From contig JAFYYH010000007.1 in NCBI GenBank assembly GCA_017557635.1, positions 1 through 64,000 of the forward strand: 64,000 nt of DNA, given 5' to 3'. This document shows, piece by piece, positions 35,611 through 44,126 of the stretch (its first letter is position 1; each line of letters begins with the position of its first letter). The position numbers and the translations under genes are program-made. This DNA is from Bacteroidaceae bacterium (GTDB taxonomy: Bacteria > Bacteroidota > Bacteroidia > Bacteroidales > Bacteroidaceae). The notes beneath the pieces are model-generated. The model did not search any database, had not been told where the DNA came from, and was given only the letters and a program-made list of their open reading frames with translations.

Positions 35611-36899
35611 TTTACTTAGTTGTATCCGCATTTTCACTGGCATTGATGCTGGTTGTTTACCGCCTGACCCTGAGCCGTACCACATTCCACGGCTTCAACC
35701 GCGGTGTGCTGCTTTGCTCACTCGCTCTTGCGGCATTGGTTCCGTTCGTGCATTTCCAGACGGTAAGCGAGAAGGCATCGGCCCCCATCACTCAGATGAT
35801 GAATGACATTATGGTTTATGCCGATAGCGCCGGTCAGACCAATACCGCACAGGTTGCAGAGGCCGGCAGCGGCATGAGCGTACTCTCCATAATATCACTG
35901 GTTTATCTGGCAGGAGTGGTTATCTGCCTGCTCCGGGTTGCCATTGGAATCCTGAGTTCCGAGATCCTGTGTCACCGCCGTTCAAGGGCTTTGTCCGACG
36001 GTTCACACCTGGTTATAACAGACCGTAACTATGCACCTTTCAGCTGGCGCAACTACATAGTGATATCAAGAAAGGACTATGAGGCCAATGGAGCGATGAT
36101 AATAACTCATGAGCAGGCTCATGTCAGACATCATCACTCTTTTGACCTGATTCTTGCCCAGTTGTTCTGTGCATTCCAGTGGTTCAATCCTGCTGCGTGG
36201 ATGCTCAAGCGCAGCCTTTTGGAAGTCCATGAGTTTGAGGCCGATGCCTCAGTACTTGAGAGTGGATTTGATGAGCGCCGATATCAGATTTGTCTTGTCC
36301 GGGCCGCACTGCAGGGCAGCTTTGCGACAACCACAAATAATTTTGCTAATTGTTCAACCAAAAAAAGAATTGTTATGATGAATAGACATTCAACAAATCC
36401 TTGGGCGCGTTTAAGAGTATTGCTCATGTTGCCGGCAGTGGCACTGTCCGTAATATTTGCATCGGCATGCAAGCAGGATGCAACTGAAGATATCAATCAG
36501 CCGGTTAAGACTGAATCTGCTATTTCTGAAAAGGAGATAGTAATTGAGATGGAACCGGAGGAGACTCCTGACGATGTTTTCATGGTTGTGGAGGAGATGC
36601 CTGAATTCCCAGGCGGTACTATGGCTCTGCTTGAGTACCTTCGCGCCAATATCGCATATCCGCAAGAGTGTAAGGAAAACAAGATTCAGGGTCGTGTACT
36701 TGTATCATTCATAGTCGGTATGGACGGCGGTATAATCAATCCTAAGGTCGTAAAGGGTGTAGATCCGGCTCTTGATGCCGTGGCATTGAAGGTCGTGAGT
36801 GGCATGCCTAATTGGAAGCCCGGAATTCAGGGCGGAGTACCGGTACGTGTACAGTACACCGTTCCTATTAACTTCAGATTAGATTCAGAAGAGGAGTAA
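35607..36899 (+). CDS. BlaR1/MecR1-like M56 peptidase with C-terminal TonB domain
   Basis: The 430-residue membrane protein has N-terminal helices, an M56 zinc-peptidase motif HEQAH (IITHEQAHVRHHHSFD) and a further helix near residue 275 (LRVLLMLPAVALSVIFASA). In place of the penicillin-binding sensor domain of BlaR1 it ends with a TonB C-terminal domain (about residues 345-430: ANIAYPQECKENKIQGRVLV, GMPNWKPGIQGGVPVRVQYTVPINF). This layout is common in Bacteroidetes. It probably cleaves the BlaI-like repressor in response to an envelope signal, but a beta-lactam sensing role is not supported. Confidence 0.85.
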   Translation: MIYLVVSAFSLALMLVVYRLTLSRTTFHGFNRGVLLCSLALAALVPFVHFQTVSEKASAPITQMMNDIMVYADSAGQTNTAQVAEAGSGMSVLSIISLVYLAGVVICLLRVAIGILSSEILCHRRSRALSDGSHLVITDRNYAPFSWRNYIVISRKDYEANGAMIITHEQAHVRHHHSFDLILAQLFCAFQWFNPAAWMLKRSLLEVHEFEADASVLESGFDERRYQICLVRAALQGSFATTTNNFANCSTKKRIVMMNRHSTNPWARLRVLLMLPAVALSVIFASACKQDATEDINQPVKTESAISEKEIVIEMEPEETPDDVFMVVEEMPEFPGGTMALLEYLRANIAYPQECKENKIQGRVLVSFIVGMDGGIINPKVVKGVDPALDAVALKVVSGMPNWKPGIQGGVPVRVQYTVPINFRLDSEEE

Positions 36900-36910
36900 G
36901 CAAAGAAAAA

Positions 36911-37678
36911 TCACTCTCCTTGTTTGCAATAGTACTGTCCCTTTCCGATTGTTGCTTTGCCAAAGTTGATTGCGTTTTTGGGACAGCGGTGATAACAACT
37001 CATGCAGTTAGTGCAATGACCGTTCCACTTGGGGCGGTCATTCTCTATTGTAATGTTCTTGAGCGGGCAGTTCTTTGCGCATATGCCGCATCCTATGCAT
37101 GAGTCTGATACATGGAACTTGCGGTCGGTTATGAGAAGACCGTAGAACAGCGGCTTGAGGATGTTTGATTTCAGGAATGATGATCCGCCCTTGAGTTTGT
37201 CAAAGTTGCCCTGGGCACGTTCCTTAATGAGTTTGACGGCTTCATTCAAGCTTTCTTTGGTGCCGTTTATCTTACGCAGTGCATTCTCATCGGTATCCAG
37301 CTTGAAACCGGGCAGGTTGACGTAGGTCTCGGGCATCTGGAATGAGAAGAATGCGTCAAGCGTGAGGCCCTGCTTGGCAAGGTCTTTCTTTAGGTGCTTT
37401 ATTGTCAATCCTGTCTCATCGCCGCAGGTGCATGCTGCGAATATGTACGCCGGTTTTCCTTTGATGGCGGCCGTGCGCAGAAACTCCGATACCAGTCTGG
37501 GAACTGACCATGAATAGACTGGGAAGACTATTCCCAGCACATCATCCGGTCCGAACTCCAACACTGCTGCCTGGCGTGCGGCCTCAGGGATAAAAACCAT
37601 ATTGTTATCCTTAAGTTCACGTGAAAGGCTGTCGGCTACAAAGCGGCTGTTTCCGCATCCGGAGTACCAGAGTATCAT
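36911..37678 (-). CDS. EFR1-family flavodoxin-ferredoxin protein
   Basis: The 255-residue protein joins a flavodoxin-like N-terminal domain (YSGCGNSRFVADSLSRELKD, GIVFPVYSWSVPRLVSEFL) to a C-terminal pair of 4Fe-4S motifs (CIGCGICAKNCPLKNI and CTNCMSCYHRCPKNAI). It should carry electrons between FMN and iron-sulfur clusters in the cytoplasm. It overlaps the upstream QueH fusion gene by ATGA (37675-37678), so the three genes from fur to EFR1 form one coupled unit. An electron-donor role for QueH would make sense but is speculation. Confidence 0.87.
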   Translation of the reverse strand: MILWYSGCGNSRFVADSLSRELKDNNMVFIPEAARQAAVLEFGPDDVLGIVFPVYSWSVPRLVSEFLRTAAIKGKPAYIFAACTCGDETGLTIKHLKKDLAKQGLTLDAFFSFQMPETYVNLPGFKLDTDENALRKINGTKESLNEAVKLIKERAQGNFDKLKGGSSFLKSNILKPLFYGLLITDRKFHVSDSCIGCGICAKNCPLKNITIENDRPKWNGHCTNCMSCYHRCPKNAINFGKATIGKGQYYCKQGE

Positions 37679-38748
37679 ATTACAAAATCCATTTTAATGT
37701 CATTGTCATCGGTCGGCACGCAGGGCAGTTTCTGGCAGTCAAAGCAGACTCCGGCTTTGACGGCGTTGGGAAGTTGCGGCAGCAGACGGTCATAGAATCC
37801 GCGGCCGCGTCCCATGCGGTTTCCATCGTTGTCAAAAGCACGTCCAGGAACAATCACAAGTGTAATTGGACTCAGGTCCGATACGGGCTCACCTGTGGGC
37901 TCGGGTATGCAGAAACTCTCTCCCGGGGCGAGGGCTGATGTTCCAGTGTAACGCTTTACTACCAAATCATCACCTTGAATTGAGGGCAGGTAGAAACGTT
38001 TGCCGGAGGCGGTCCATTTCTCAATGAATGCAGGTGTCTGCACCTCATCATCCATGGACCAGTATATCAGTATGTCTGTGCTCTCTATGAATGTTTTGTT
38101 CTGCTCCAGACGCTCCCAAATGGCAGCTGATTGAGCGGCCTTGCTCTCTGGAGTCATCACAGCGACCAGTTTCCTGATGCGCTGGCGCGCCATCTTCTTG
38201 TCATCATGCATGGCCTGCATGCTATATTCGCAGCCGCAGTAGCGCTGGTTGTAGAAATCCTGCTCTTTTATGATCTCAGAGCGGCGTTCCTGAAGTCCGC
38301 CCTGTCGCCAGTTCTTATCCCAGAAGGTCAGGCCGGGGAACTGTGCTGCCGCCCACTGACCGGCTTCAACAATCTGGTCGTGGCGTTTCCATCGGCTTGA
38401 ATCAAGGGTAGAAGTAAAGAGCGTGAAACCGTGCTCTGATGCGTATTTGGCAGCGCTGAAAAGGCGTGTCTTGAAGCACTCAAGGCAGCGGGCTCCTCGC
38501 TCGGGTTCTCCCTCAAGGCCTTTTACGCAGCACTGCCATGTGGCGTGGTCATAATCGGCATCGACTATGTCAAGACCCTGAGCGGTGGCGTATCGGGAGC
38601 ACTCCTGCTTGCGTATCAGGTACTCCTCATAGGGGTAGATATTGGGATTGCAGTAGTAGATGGTGGGCTTGTAGCCGTTGGCAAGCATCCACTCGATTAT
38701 GGCTCCGCTGCAGGGCGCACAGCAGGTATGTAGCAGAACCTTTTCCAT
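37675..38748 (-). CDS. Fusion of QueH epoxyqueuosine reductase and 5-formyl-THF cyclo-ligase
   Basis: The 357-residue protein has two enzymes in one chain. Residues 1-185 match QueH (DUF208): LLHTCCAPCSGAII with paired cysteines, YYCNPNIYPYEEY, and RYCGCEYS, the last step of queuosine synthesis for tRNA. Residues about 190-357 match 5-formyltetrahydrofolate cyclo-ligase: ESTDILIYWSMDDEV, VIVPGRAFDNDGNRMGRGRGFYDR. Both halves look intact. The ATG at 38748 overlaps the fur stop (TAATG), favouring it over the TTG-type longer start. The functional link between the halves is not obvious beyond one-carbon and tRNA metabolism. Confidence 0.88.
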   Translation of the reverse strand: MEKVLLHTCCAPCSGAIIEWMLANGYKPTIYYCNPNIYPYEEYLIRKQECSRYATAQGLDIVDADYDHATWQCCVKGLEGEPERGARCLECFKTRLFSAAKYASEHGFTLFTSTLDSSRWKRHDQIVEAGQWAAAQFPGLTFWDKNWRQGGLQERRSEIIKEQDFYNQRYCGCEYSMQAMHDDKKMARQRIRKLVAVMTPESKAAQSAAIWERLEQNKTFIESTDILIYWSMDDEVQTPAFIEKWTASGKRFYLPSIQGDDLVVKRYTGTSALAPGESFCIPEPTGEPVSDLSPITLVIVPGRAFDNDGNRMGRGRGFYDRLLPQLPNAVKAGVCFDCQKLPCVPTDDNDIKMDFVI

Positions 38749-39158
38749 TATCTGCGGTTCTTTTGGGCGCATTCGGGGCAGATGCCCTTGGCCATGTAGT
38801 TTACGGTCTCAACCTGGAAACCGTCAGGATATTTTACCTCCGGGACGGGCAGTTCCTCAAGGCAGAATGTGCGGTGGCAGACCTCGCAGTGAAAATGTAC
38901 GTGGCGGTCATCATCCACATCGCCGTGGGCGTGGCAGAGTTCGTATCGGACCCCTTCACAGCCGTCATCAATCTGGTGCAGAAGGTGGTGCTCCTTGAAG
39001 AGGGTGAGGGTACGGAATATGCCGGACTTGTCAATGGAGTCAATGGCGTCCTCAAGTTCGGACATGGTGACGGGACGATGGCTGTCGGCCAGCGCCTTAA
39101 GCACCAGCAGCCTGTTGGCCGTTGGCTTGATTCCGTGCTCAATTAACATTTTTTCCAT
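38748..39158 (-). CDS. Fur-family metal-responsive regulator
   Basis: The 136-residue protein has an N-terminal winged helix (GIKPTANRLLVLKALADS, SGIFRTLTLFKEHHLLHQI) and a C-terminal dimerisation and metal domain with HAHGDVDDDRHVHFHCEVCHRTFC and CPEC, giving two CxxC zinc pairs. It is transcribed divergently from a TonB-dependent receptor across 53 bases, so a shared metal-regulated control region is likely. Fe, Zn or peroxide sensing cannot be told apart from sequence alone. The ATG at 39158 is preferred over the GTG just upstream. Confidence 0.88.
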   Translation of the reverse strand: MEKMLIEHGIKPTANRLLVLKALADSHRPVTMSELEDAIDSIDKSGIFRTLTLFKEHHLLHQIDDGCEGVRYELCHAHGDVDDDRHVHFHCEVCHRTFCLEELPVPEVKYPDGFQVETVNYMAKGICPECAQKNRR

Positions 39159-39180
39159 CACTGTGCAAAGGTAATAATTA

Positions 39181-39188
39181 TATCTTTG
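39181..39188 (+). promoter_or_regulatory. -7 box TATCTTTG for the TonB receptor
   Basis: It matches TAnnTTTG, 23 bases before the receptor ATG. A second match, TAACTTTG at 39202-39209, would give a leaderless mRNA. Confidence 0.5.
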
Positions 39189-39211
39189 CGGCCTTCACTA
39201 ATAACTTTGCT

Positions 39212-41170
39212 ATGAATAGACATATCTATACCTTTTCAGTTTTCCTCCTTATGAGCATGGCCAAGGGCTACTCTGAGGAGGCCGATACCATTGACTACAA
39301 GACCGATGACATTGAGGTTACGGCATCCCGAATCAAGACTCCTCTGCCCAAGGCATCCCGAATTATCGGAATTATGACCCAGGAGCAGATAAACTCATAC
39401 GCAGTACAATCAGTAAACGACATACTTAAATACGCAGTAGGCGTAGACGTACGCCAGCGTGGGCCGATAGGCGCGCAGACCGATGTGGGAGTGCGCGGCG
39501 GCAACTTTGAGCAGGTGGCAATCCTGCTGGACGGCATAAACATCTGTGATCCGCAGACCGGCCACAACTCTTTTGACTTCCCGGTGGATATGAGCGACAT
39601 TGACCATATCGAGGTGCTGGAGGGTCCCGCAGGCAGGGCGTACGGATCTTCATCGCTGATGGGTGCCATCAATATCGTGACCAAGACGGCGGCACTGACA
39701 TCGGCCCAGGCTCATGCTGAGGCGGGCAGTTGGGGTTACGCTGCTGCGGGCGCAAGGGCCGATGCGGTCAGTAACGGCTGGAACAACATGCTGTCAGTGA
39801 ATTACGGACGCAGCGACGGATACAGCCGCAGCAAGGCGGGGCGTCTGAATGCCGATATGGAGTACAAGAAGGCGTTCTACAAGGGTGGCTACATGGATGA
39901 CAACATCAAGGTGAACTGGCATGCGGGTGCAAGCATCAAGGACTGGGGCAGCAACACTTTCTACTCTGCCAAGTTTGATGACCAGTTTGAGCATACCGTC
40001 AAGACATATACCGCGCTGCAGGCTGAGAACAGGGTGGGGCGTGTGCATATTCATCCCAGCGCATGGTGGAACCACAATGAGGACCGTTTTGAACTTATCC
40101 GCGGCAGTGAGGATGTTGTTAAGTTCAACTACCACCGCTCTGATGTGGCAGGTGTGGGCTTTAACAGCTGGTTTGACTGGACTCTGGGCCGCACTGCCAT
40201 TGGTGCTGAACTCAAGAACGAGAATCTGGTTAGCGGTAACCTGGGTGAGCCGTTGAGTGAACCTAAGCATATTAAAGGTACTGAGCGTGACTATACTCTG
40301 GGCCTGAACCGTACCAACATTAGCTTCATTGTTGAGCATAACATCAATGTCCGTTGGTTTGCTCTGAGCGCCGGAGTGGTGGGTGTTCGCAACTCGTGGA
40401 ACGGTATGGACATGCGTTTCTATCCCGGCGTGGACATGAGCGTGAAGTTGGGTGACAGATTGAATTTGTTTACTACCTACAACACCTCGCTGCGTCTGCC
40501 GTCAGTAACCGAGCTCTACTACAGCGTGGGCGGATATCAGGCCGACAAGCACCTCAAGCCTGAGGAGTTGAAGGCTGTTGACCTGGGTCTGAAGTATGCC
40601 GATTACCGCGGCGTGCAGGCATCGGCCTCTGTCTATTATAACCGCTGCAGCAATATGATTGACTGGATCATGGACCTGACTCAGCCTGAGAACCTGCGTC
40701 ATTGGGAATCGGTCAACTTTACCGAGGTCAATTCACTGGGTGCGGAACTTACCGCCAATATCAGTCTGGAGACTCTGCTGCCGGGCCAGAGCGTGCTCAA
40801 GTCAGTTGATTTTGCATACAACTACATCAATCAGGAGAAGGTTGATGTGCCTAATATCCAGAGCCGTACTACCCTTGAGTATCTCAGGCACAAGGCTGTT
40901 GCAGGTATCCGTTTCAACCTGCCCCTGAATCTTGAACTAGCTGTTACGGGCCGATACCAGGACCGAGCCGGAACGTTTACCGATACCGATGGCCAGGTGC
41001 GTGATTATGAGCCATATAGTGTGATTGATGCAAGGCTGGATTGGAACAAGGGGCGTTACAGAGTATACCTGGAGGGCAATAATCTGACCAACATAAAATA
41101 CTTTGATTACGGCAGTGTTCCGCAGCCCGGATTGTGGATAATTGGCGGATTGAGTATCGATCTTTTTTAG
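39212..41170 (+). CDS. TonB-dependent outer-membrane receptor (BtuB/FepA-like)
   Basis: The 652-residue receptor has a signal peptide, a TonB box-like DIEVTAS near residue 34, a plug domain (VNDILKYAVGVDVRQRGPIG, DVGVRGGNFEQVAILLDGI, IDHIEVLEGPAGRAYGSSSLMGAINIVTK) and a 22-strand-type barrel ending in the aromatic PGLWIIGGLSIDLF. It imports a metal chelate or cofactor. Its position opposite a Fur-family gene suggests a metal, heme or siderophore. No cobalamin riboswitch is visible in the short leader. Confidence 0.9.
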   Translation: MNRHIYTFSVFLLMSMAKGYSEEADTIDYKTDDIEVTASRIKTPLPKASRIIGIMTQEQINSYAVQSVNDILKYAVGVDVRQRGPIGAQTDVGVRGGNFEQVAILLDGINICDPQTGHNSFDFPVDMSDIDHIEVLEGPAGRAYGSSSLMGAINIVTKTAALTSAQAHAEAGSWGYAAAGARADAVSNGWNNMLSVNYGRSDGYSRSKAGRLNADMEYKKAFYKGGYMDDNIKVNWHAGASIKDWGSNTFYSAKFDDQFEHTVKTYTALQAENRVGRVHIHPSAWWNHNEDRFELIRGSEDVVKFNYHRSDVAGVGFNSWFDWTLGRTAIGAELKNENLVSGNLGEPLSEPKHIKGTERDYTLGLNRTNISFIVEHNINVRWFALSAGVVGVRNSWNGMDMRFYPGVDMSVKLGDRLNLFTTYNTSLRLPSVTELYYSVGGYQADKHLKPEELKAVDLGLKYADYRGVQASASVYYNRCSNMIDWIMDLTQPENLRHWESVNFTEVNSLGAELTANISLETLLPGQSVLKSVDFAYNYINQEKVDVPNIQSRTTLEYLRHKAVAGIRFNLPLNLELAVTGRYQDRAGTFTDTDGQVRDYEPYSVIDARLDWNKGRYRVYLEGNNLTNIKYFDYGSVPQPGLWIIGGLSIDLF

Positions 41171-41178
41171 TAACTTTG
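41150..41178 (+). promoter_or_regulatory. Promoter of guaA
   Basis: The -33 TTG (41150-41152) and -7 TAACTTTG (41171-41178) have an 18-base spacer and overlap the 3' end of the receptor gene, 22 bases before the guaA ATG. Confidence 0.65.
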
Positions 41179-41200
41179 CGCCCATTATTTTTAGAACACC

Positions 41201-42721
41201 ATGCAAAAAATCATCATTCTTGATTTTGGTTCACAGACCACCCAACTTATCGGACGCAGAGTGAGAGAGATGGACACCTTCTGCGAGATTCTGCCTTACA
41301 ACAAATTCCCAGAGAATGACCCCGATGTGATCGGTGTGATTCTGAGCGGTTCACCCCTGAGCGTTTATGCTGACGATGCATTCCGTCCTGACCTGTCAGG
41401 TATCATCGGAAAGTATCCCGTGCTTGGCATCTGCTACGGCGCACAGTTGCTCAGCTATACCTACGGCGGTAAGGTGGAGCAGGCCGGTACCCGTGAGTAC
41501 GGTCACGCATCACTTGGTTTCATTGATCCCGAGTGCCCTCTGTTCAAGGGTTTCACCAAGAACTCACAGGTTTGGATGAGTCACGGAGATTCAATCACCG
41601 CCATCCCTGCCGGATATCACATGACAGCATCAACTGACAGCGTCAAGTATGCTGCTTTTGAGTGCACCGAGAAGCGCGTATGGGGCGTGCAGTTCCATCC
41701 CGAGGTTGTTCATTCACTGCAGGGCAAGCAGCTGCTTGAGAACTTTGTCATCGACATCTGCGGCAGCCGCAAGGAGTGGACATCGGACTCATTCATTGAG
41801 AAGACAGTCGGTGAGCTCAAGGCTGAGCTTGGTAATGACAAGGTTGTTCTGGGACTGAGCGGCGGTGTTGATTCATCAGTTGCAGCAGTATTGCTCAACA
41901 AGGCAATCGGAAAGAACCTTACTTGCATATTCGTAAATCACGGTCTGCTTCGTAAGAACGAGTTTACCGATGTGCTGAACGACTATGTTTGCCTGGGTCT
42001 GAACGTGAAGGGTGTTGACGCATCTCCCAAGTTCTTTGCTGACCTGCAGGGCGTAACCGAGCCGGAGCAGAAACGTAAGATAATAGGCCGCGACTTCATT
42101 GAGGTATTTGATGCCGAGGCTTCTAAGATAGAGGATGCCAAATGGCTGGCTCAGGGTACTATCTATCCTGACCGCATTGAGAGTCTGAACATTACCGGTA
42201 AGACCATCAAGAGCCATCACAATGTTGGCGGTCTGCCCGAGAAGATGGGTCTCAAGCTTTGCGAGCCGCTCAAGTGGCTGTTTAAGGATGAGGTTCGTGC
42301 CATCGGCCGCCGTCTGGGTATTCCGGAGCATCTCATCGGCCGTCATCCTTTCCCGGGTCCCGGTCTGGCTGTCCGTATCATAGGTGACATCACTCCTGAG
42401 AAGGTTGCAGTACTTCAGGAGGCCGATGCCATATTCATAAACGGTCTTCGCGAGTGGAAACTCTACGACAAGATCTGGCAGGCAGGTGCAATCCTGCTGG
42501 CTGACCGCACCGTAGGCGTTATGGGCGATGAGCGCACTTTTGACAACGCAGTTGCCCTGCGTGCCGTAACCAGCGTTGACGCCATGACTGCTGACTGGGC
42601 AGAACTTCCCTACGAGTTCATGCACTGGGTAAGCAACGAGATCATCAACAAGGTCAAAGGCGTTAACCGCGTCTGCTACGACATCTCGTCAAAACCGCCA
42701 GCCACTATTGAATGGGAATAA
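41201..42721 (+). CDS. guaA: GMP synthase (glutamine-hydrolysing)
   Basis: The 506-residue protein converts XMP to GMP. The N-terminal glutamine amidotransferase has the nucleophile Cys in [10 protein letters not shown] and the His/Glu pair in VQFHPEV. The ATP pyrophosphatase domain has the P-loop [14 protein letters not shown], and the C-terminal dimerisation domain has [14 protein letters not shown] and ends KPPATIEWE. Length is standard. It is a single gene followed by a compound terminator/REP structure. Confidence 0.96.
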   Translation: MQKIIILDFGSQTTQLIGRRVREMDTFCEILPYNKFPENDPDVIGVILSGSPLSVYADDAFRPDLSGIIGKYPVLGICYGAQLLSYTYGGKVEQAGTREYGHASLGFIDPECPLFKGFTKNSQVWMSHGDSITAIPAGYHMTASTDSVKYAAFECTEKRVWGVQFHPEVVHSLQGKQLLENFVIDICGSRKEWTSDSFIEKTVGELKAELGNDKVVLGLSGGVDSSVAAVLLNKAIGKNLTCIFVNHGLLRKNEFTDVLNDYVCLGLNVKGVDASPKFFADLQGVTEPEQKRKIIGRDFIEVFDAEASKIEDAKWLAQGTIYPDRIESLNITGKTIKSHHNVGGLPEKMGLKLCEPLKWLFKDEVRAIGRRLGIPEHLIGRHPFPGPGLAVRIIGDITPEKVAVLQEADAIFINGLREWKLYDKIWQAGAILLADRTVGVMGDERTFDNAVALRAVTSVDAMTADWAELPYEFMHWVSNEIINKVKGVNRVCYDISSKPPATIEWE

Positions 42722-42729
42722 AAGCCATA

Positions 42730-42831
42730 GGGGACGGTTCTCTTTGGCGTATAGCCTAAATAGGAAAAACCCTCTAACACGAAAATGGTGCTAGAGGGTT
42801 TCTTATTGTAGTGCCAAAGAGAACCGTCCCC
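42730..42831. repeat. REP-like palindrome R6 with a nested terminator
   Basis: The 19-base perfect arms GGGGACGGTTCTCTTTGGC (42730-42748) and its complement (42813-42831) enclose the guaA terminator at 42767-42801. The structure extends outward with one mismatch (AGCCATAG / CTTTGGCT). After the right arm comes CTGTGTCATTTTTTT, which is the R4/R5 head. It is the largest member of the family here. Confidence 0.8.
42767..42801 (+). terminator. Terminator inside R6
   Basis: AAACCCTCTAACAC (42767-42780) pairs with GTGCTAGAGGGTTT (42788-42801) with one mismatch and is followed by TTATT. It probably ends guaA transcription. Confidence 0.75.
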
Positions 42832-42862
42832 TTTGGCTCTGTGTCATTTTTTTGTACATTTG
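42832..42862 (+). promoter_or_regulatory. Promoter for the secreted 285-residue protein
   Basis: The -33 TTTG (42832-42835) and -7 TACATTTG (42855-42862) have a 19-base spacer. The -33 element lies in the outer arm of R6, so the repeat contributes part of the promoter. Confidence 0.6.
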
Positions 42863-42887
42863 CTCCAACAACCAATAACTTTAAGCT

Positions 42888-43745
42888 ATGAGACGTTATC
42901 TTTTCCTTTTTGCGCTGTTGGCAGCTCCCGTTGCTGCACAGGAATATGTTGATCTGGACTTACCTTCAGGTACTCTTTGGGCTACCTACAACATCGGTGC
43001 CTCTTTTGTGGGCGATACTACCGCAACCCAGTTCCGCTGGGCCGATTTGCCCGATGCAACATCAAGCGACTTTGAGGAGAAAGCATTTGCTCTGGGTGAA
43101 ATTATTCAGGGTTCAGCCAATGATCCCGCAACCATAGCTTGGGGCGAAGAGTGGTGCACACCTACACTTGAGCAGTGGCATGAACTTCTGGAGTACTGCT
43201 ATACGGCCGGTGCATATCATACATCAACAAACGGCGAGCCGGGACATCCTCAGATAGGTGCTTTGGTCGTGAACCGTCTGTATACAAACAGTCAGGGAGA
43301 ATTTGAGTTGCCGGATCCTAATGATCCCAACGTAAAGTCCATAACCTTCACTTATAACAAATACGTAAGCGGCAGTCCCAGCTATTACGTAGCTGAGTAT
43401 TGGTCATCGACCCAGAATATGGAATCATGGCCTAAAGCAGAGGCAGTTGATTCCATCCGGTTTTGGACAGAGAGTAAATATGATTATTACAACCCAATAG
43501 TCATGGGCCGTCCTGCCAGCGATGAACACGGATACGCCTACTCATTCTCTATCAGGAACAACAATATGGTCTTTTATCAGAATGTAAGACCTGTGTATGA
43601 GAAAAAGATGATCCGCGCCGTCCGTAAGGAGAAAAAACAGACTGCCGTAAAACCCGCATGGGCTGAATCGCCAGAAATCAAACCAGTATATAAACTCGGA
43701 CCTTTCATTATCTATTCCAACGGAAAGAAGGTCCTTGAACGCTAA
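42888..43745 (+). CDS. Secreted FISUMP-like protein of unknown function
   Basis: The 285-residue product has a signal peptide (MRRYLFLFALLAAPVAAQE) and begins its mature part with YVDLDLPSGTLWATYNIGA, a block common to Bacteroidetes secreted proteins of the Fibrobacter-paralogue (FISUMP/DUF1566-like) type, followed by WGEEWCTPTLEQWHELLEYC and YWSSTQNMESW. The C-terminal 30 residues after a basic stretch (VRKEKKQ) hold a short conserved-looking strand (KLGPFIIYSNGKKV). The role is unknown. It lies 6 bases upstream of ridA and may be co-transcribed with it. Confidence 0.7.
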   Translation: MRRYLFLFALLAAPVAAQEYVDLDLPSGTLWATYNIGASFVGDTTATQFRWADLPDATSSDFEEKAFALGEIIQGSANDPATIAWGEEWCTPTLEQWHELLEYCYTAGAYHTSTNGEPGHPQIGALVVNRLYTNSQGEFELPDPNDPNVKSITFTYNKYVSGSPSYYVAEYWSSTQNMESWPKAEAVDSIRFWTESKYDYYNPIVMGRPASDEHGYAYSFSIRNNNMVFYQNVRPVYEKKMIRAVRKEKKQTAVKPAWAESPEIKPVYKLGPFIIYSNGKKVLER

Positions 43746-43751
43746 AAAACT

Positions 43752-44126
43752 ATGAAAAAGATTATTGCTACAAACAACGCGCCCGCTGCCATAGGACCTT
43801 ACTCACAGGCAGTCGAGCTTAACGGAACACTTTTCATCTCAGGTCAGATACCTGTAAACCCCGCCACCGGTGAGATGCCTCAGGGCATTGAGGCCCAGAC
43901 ACGCCAGGTGCTCAAGAATATCGGCGCCATCCTGGAGGCCGATGGGCTCACATACAACGACGTTGTCAAGACCACCGTCATGATTGCCGACATGGCCGAT
44001 TTCGCCGCCATGAACGCAGTATACGCCGAGTTCTTCACACAGGACAAGCCTGCCCGAGTATGCTTCCAGGCAGCCGCGCTCCCCAAGAACGCTCTCGTGG
44101 AAATTGAAGCTGTTGCCGGTAAGTAA
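43752..44126 (+). CDS. ridA: RidA-family enamine/imine deaminase
   Basis: The 124-residue protein has the full RidA pattern: APAAIGPYSQAVELNGTLFISGQIPVNPATG, TRQVLKNIGAILEADGLTYNDVVKTTVMIADM and the C-terminal PARVCFQAAALPKNALVEIEAVA with the arginine that binds the substrate carboxylate. It hydrolyses reactive 2-aminoacrylate-type intermediates from PLP enzymes in the cytoplasm. Confidence 0.94.
   Translation: MKKIIATNNAPAAIGPYSQAVELNGTLFISGQIPVNPATGEMPQGIEAQTRQVLKNIGAILEADGLTYNDVVKTTVMIADMADFAAMNAVYAEFFTQDKPARVCFQAAALPKNALVEIEAVAGK

Noticed and set aside
36911-38748. Possible iron-sulfur oxidoreductase operon of mobile origin
   Set aside because: Base composition and coupling with fur look like the chromosomal surroundings, with no repeats or integrase at the ends.
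39160-39211. Possible cobalamin riboswitch before the TonB receptor
   Set aside because: The leader is too short (about 25 bases after the predicted start) and lacks a B12-box-like sequence.
41876-42625. A 249-codon open frame antisense to guaA
   Set aside because: guaA is complete and unmistakable; the opposite frame shows no protein features.
42730-42831. Possible insertion-sequence ends (IS or MITE with terminal inverted repeats)
   Set aside because: No transposase or clear target-site duplication is seen, and the core matches the other REP-like palindromes better.
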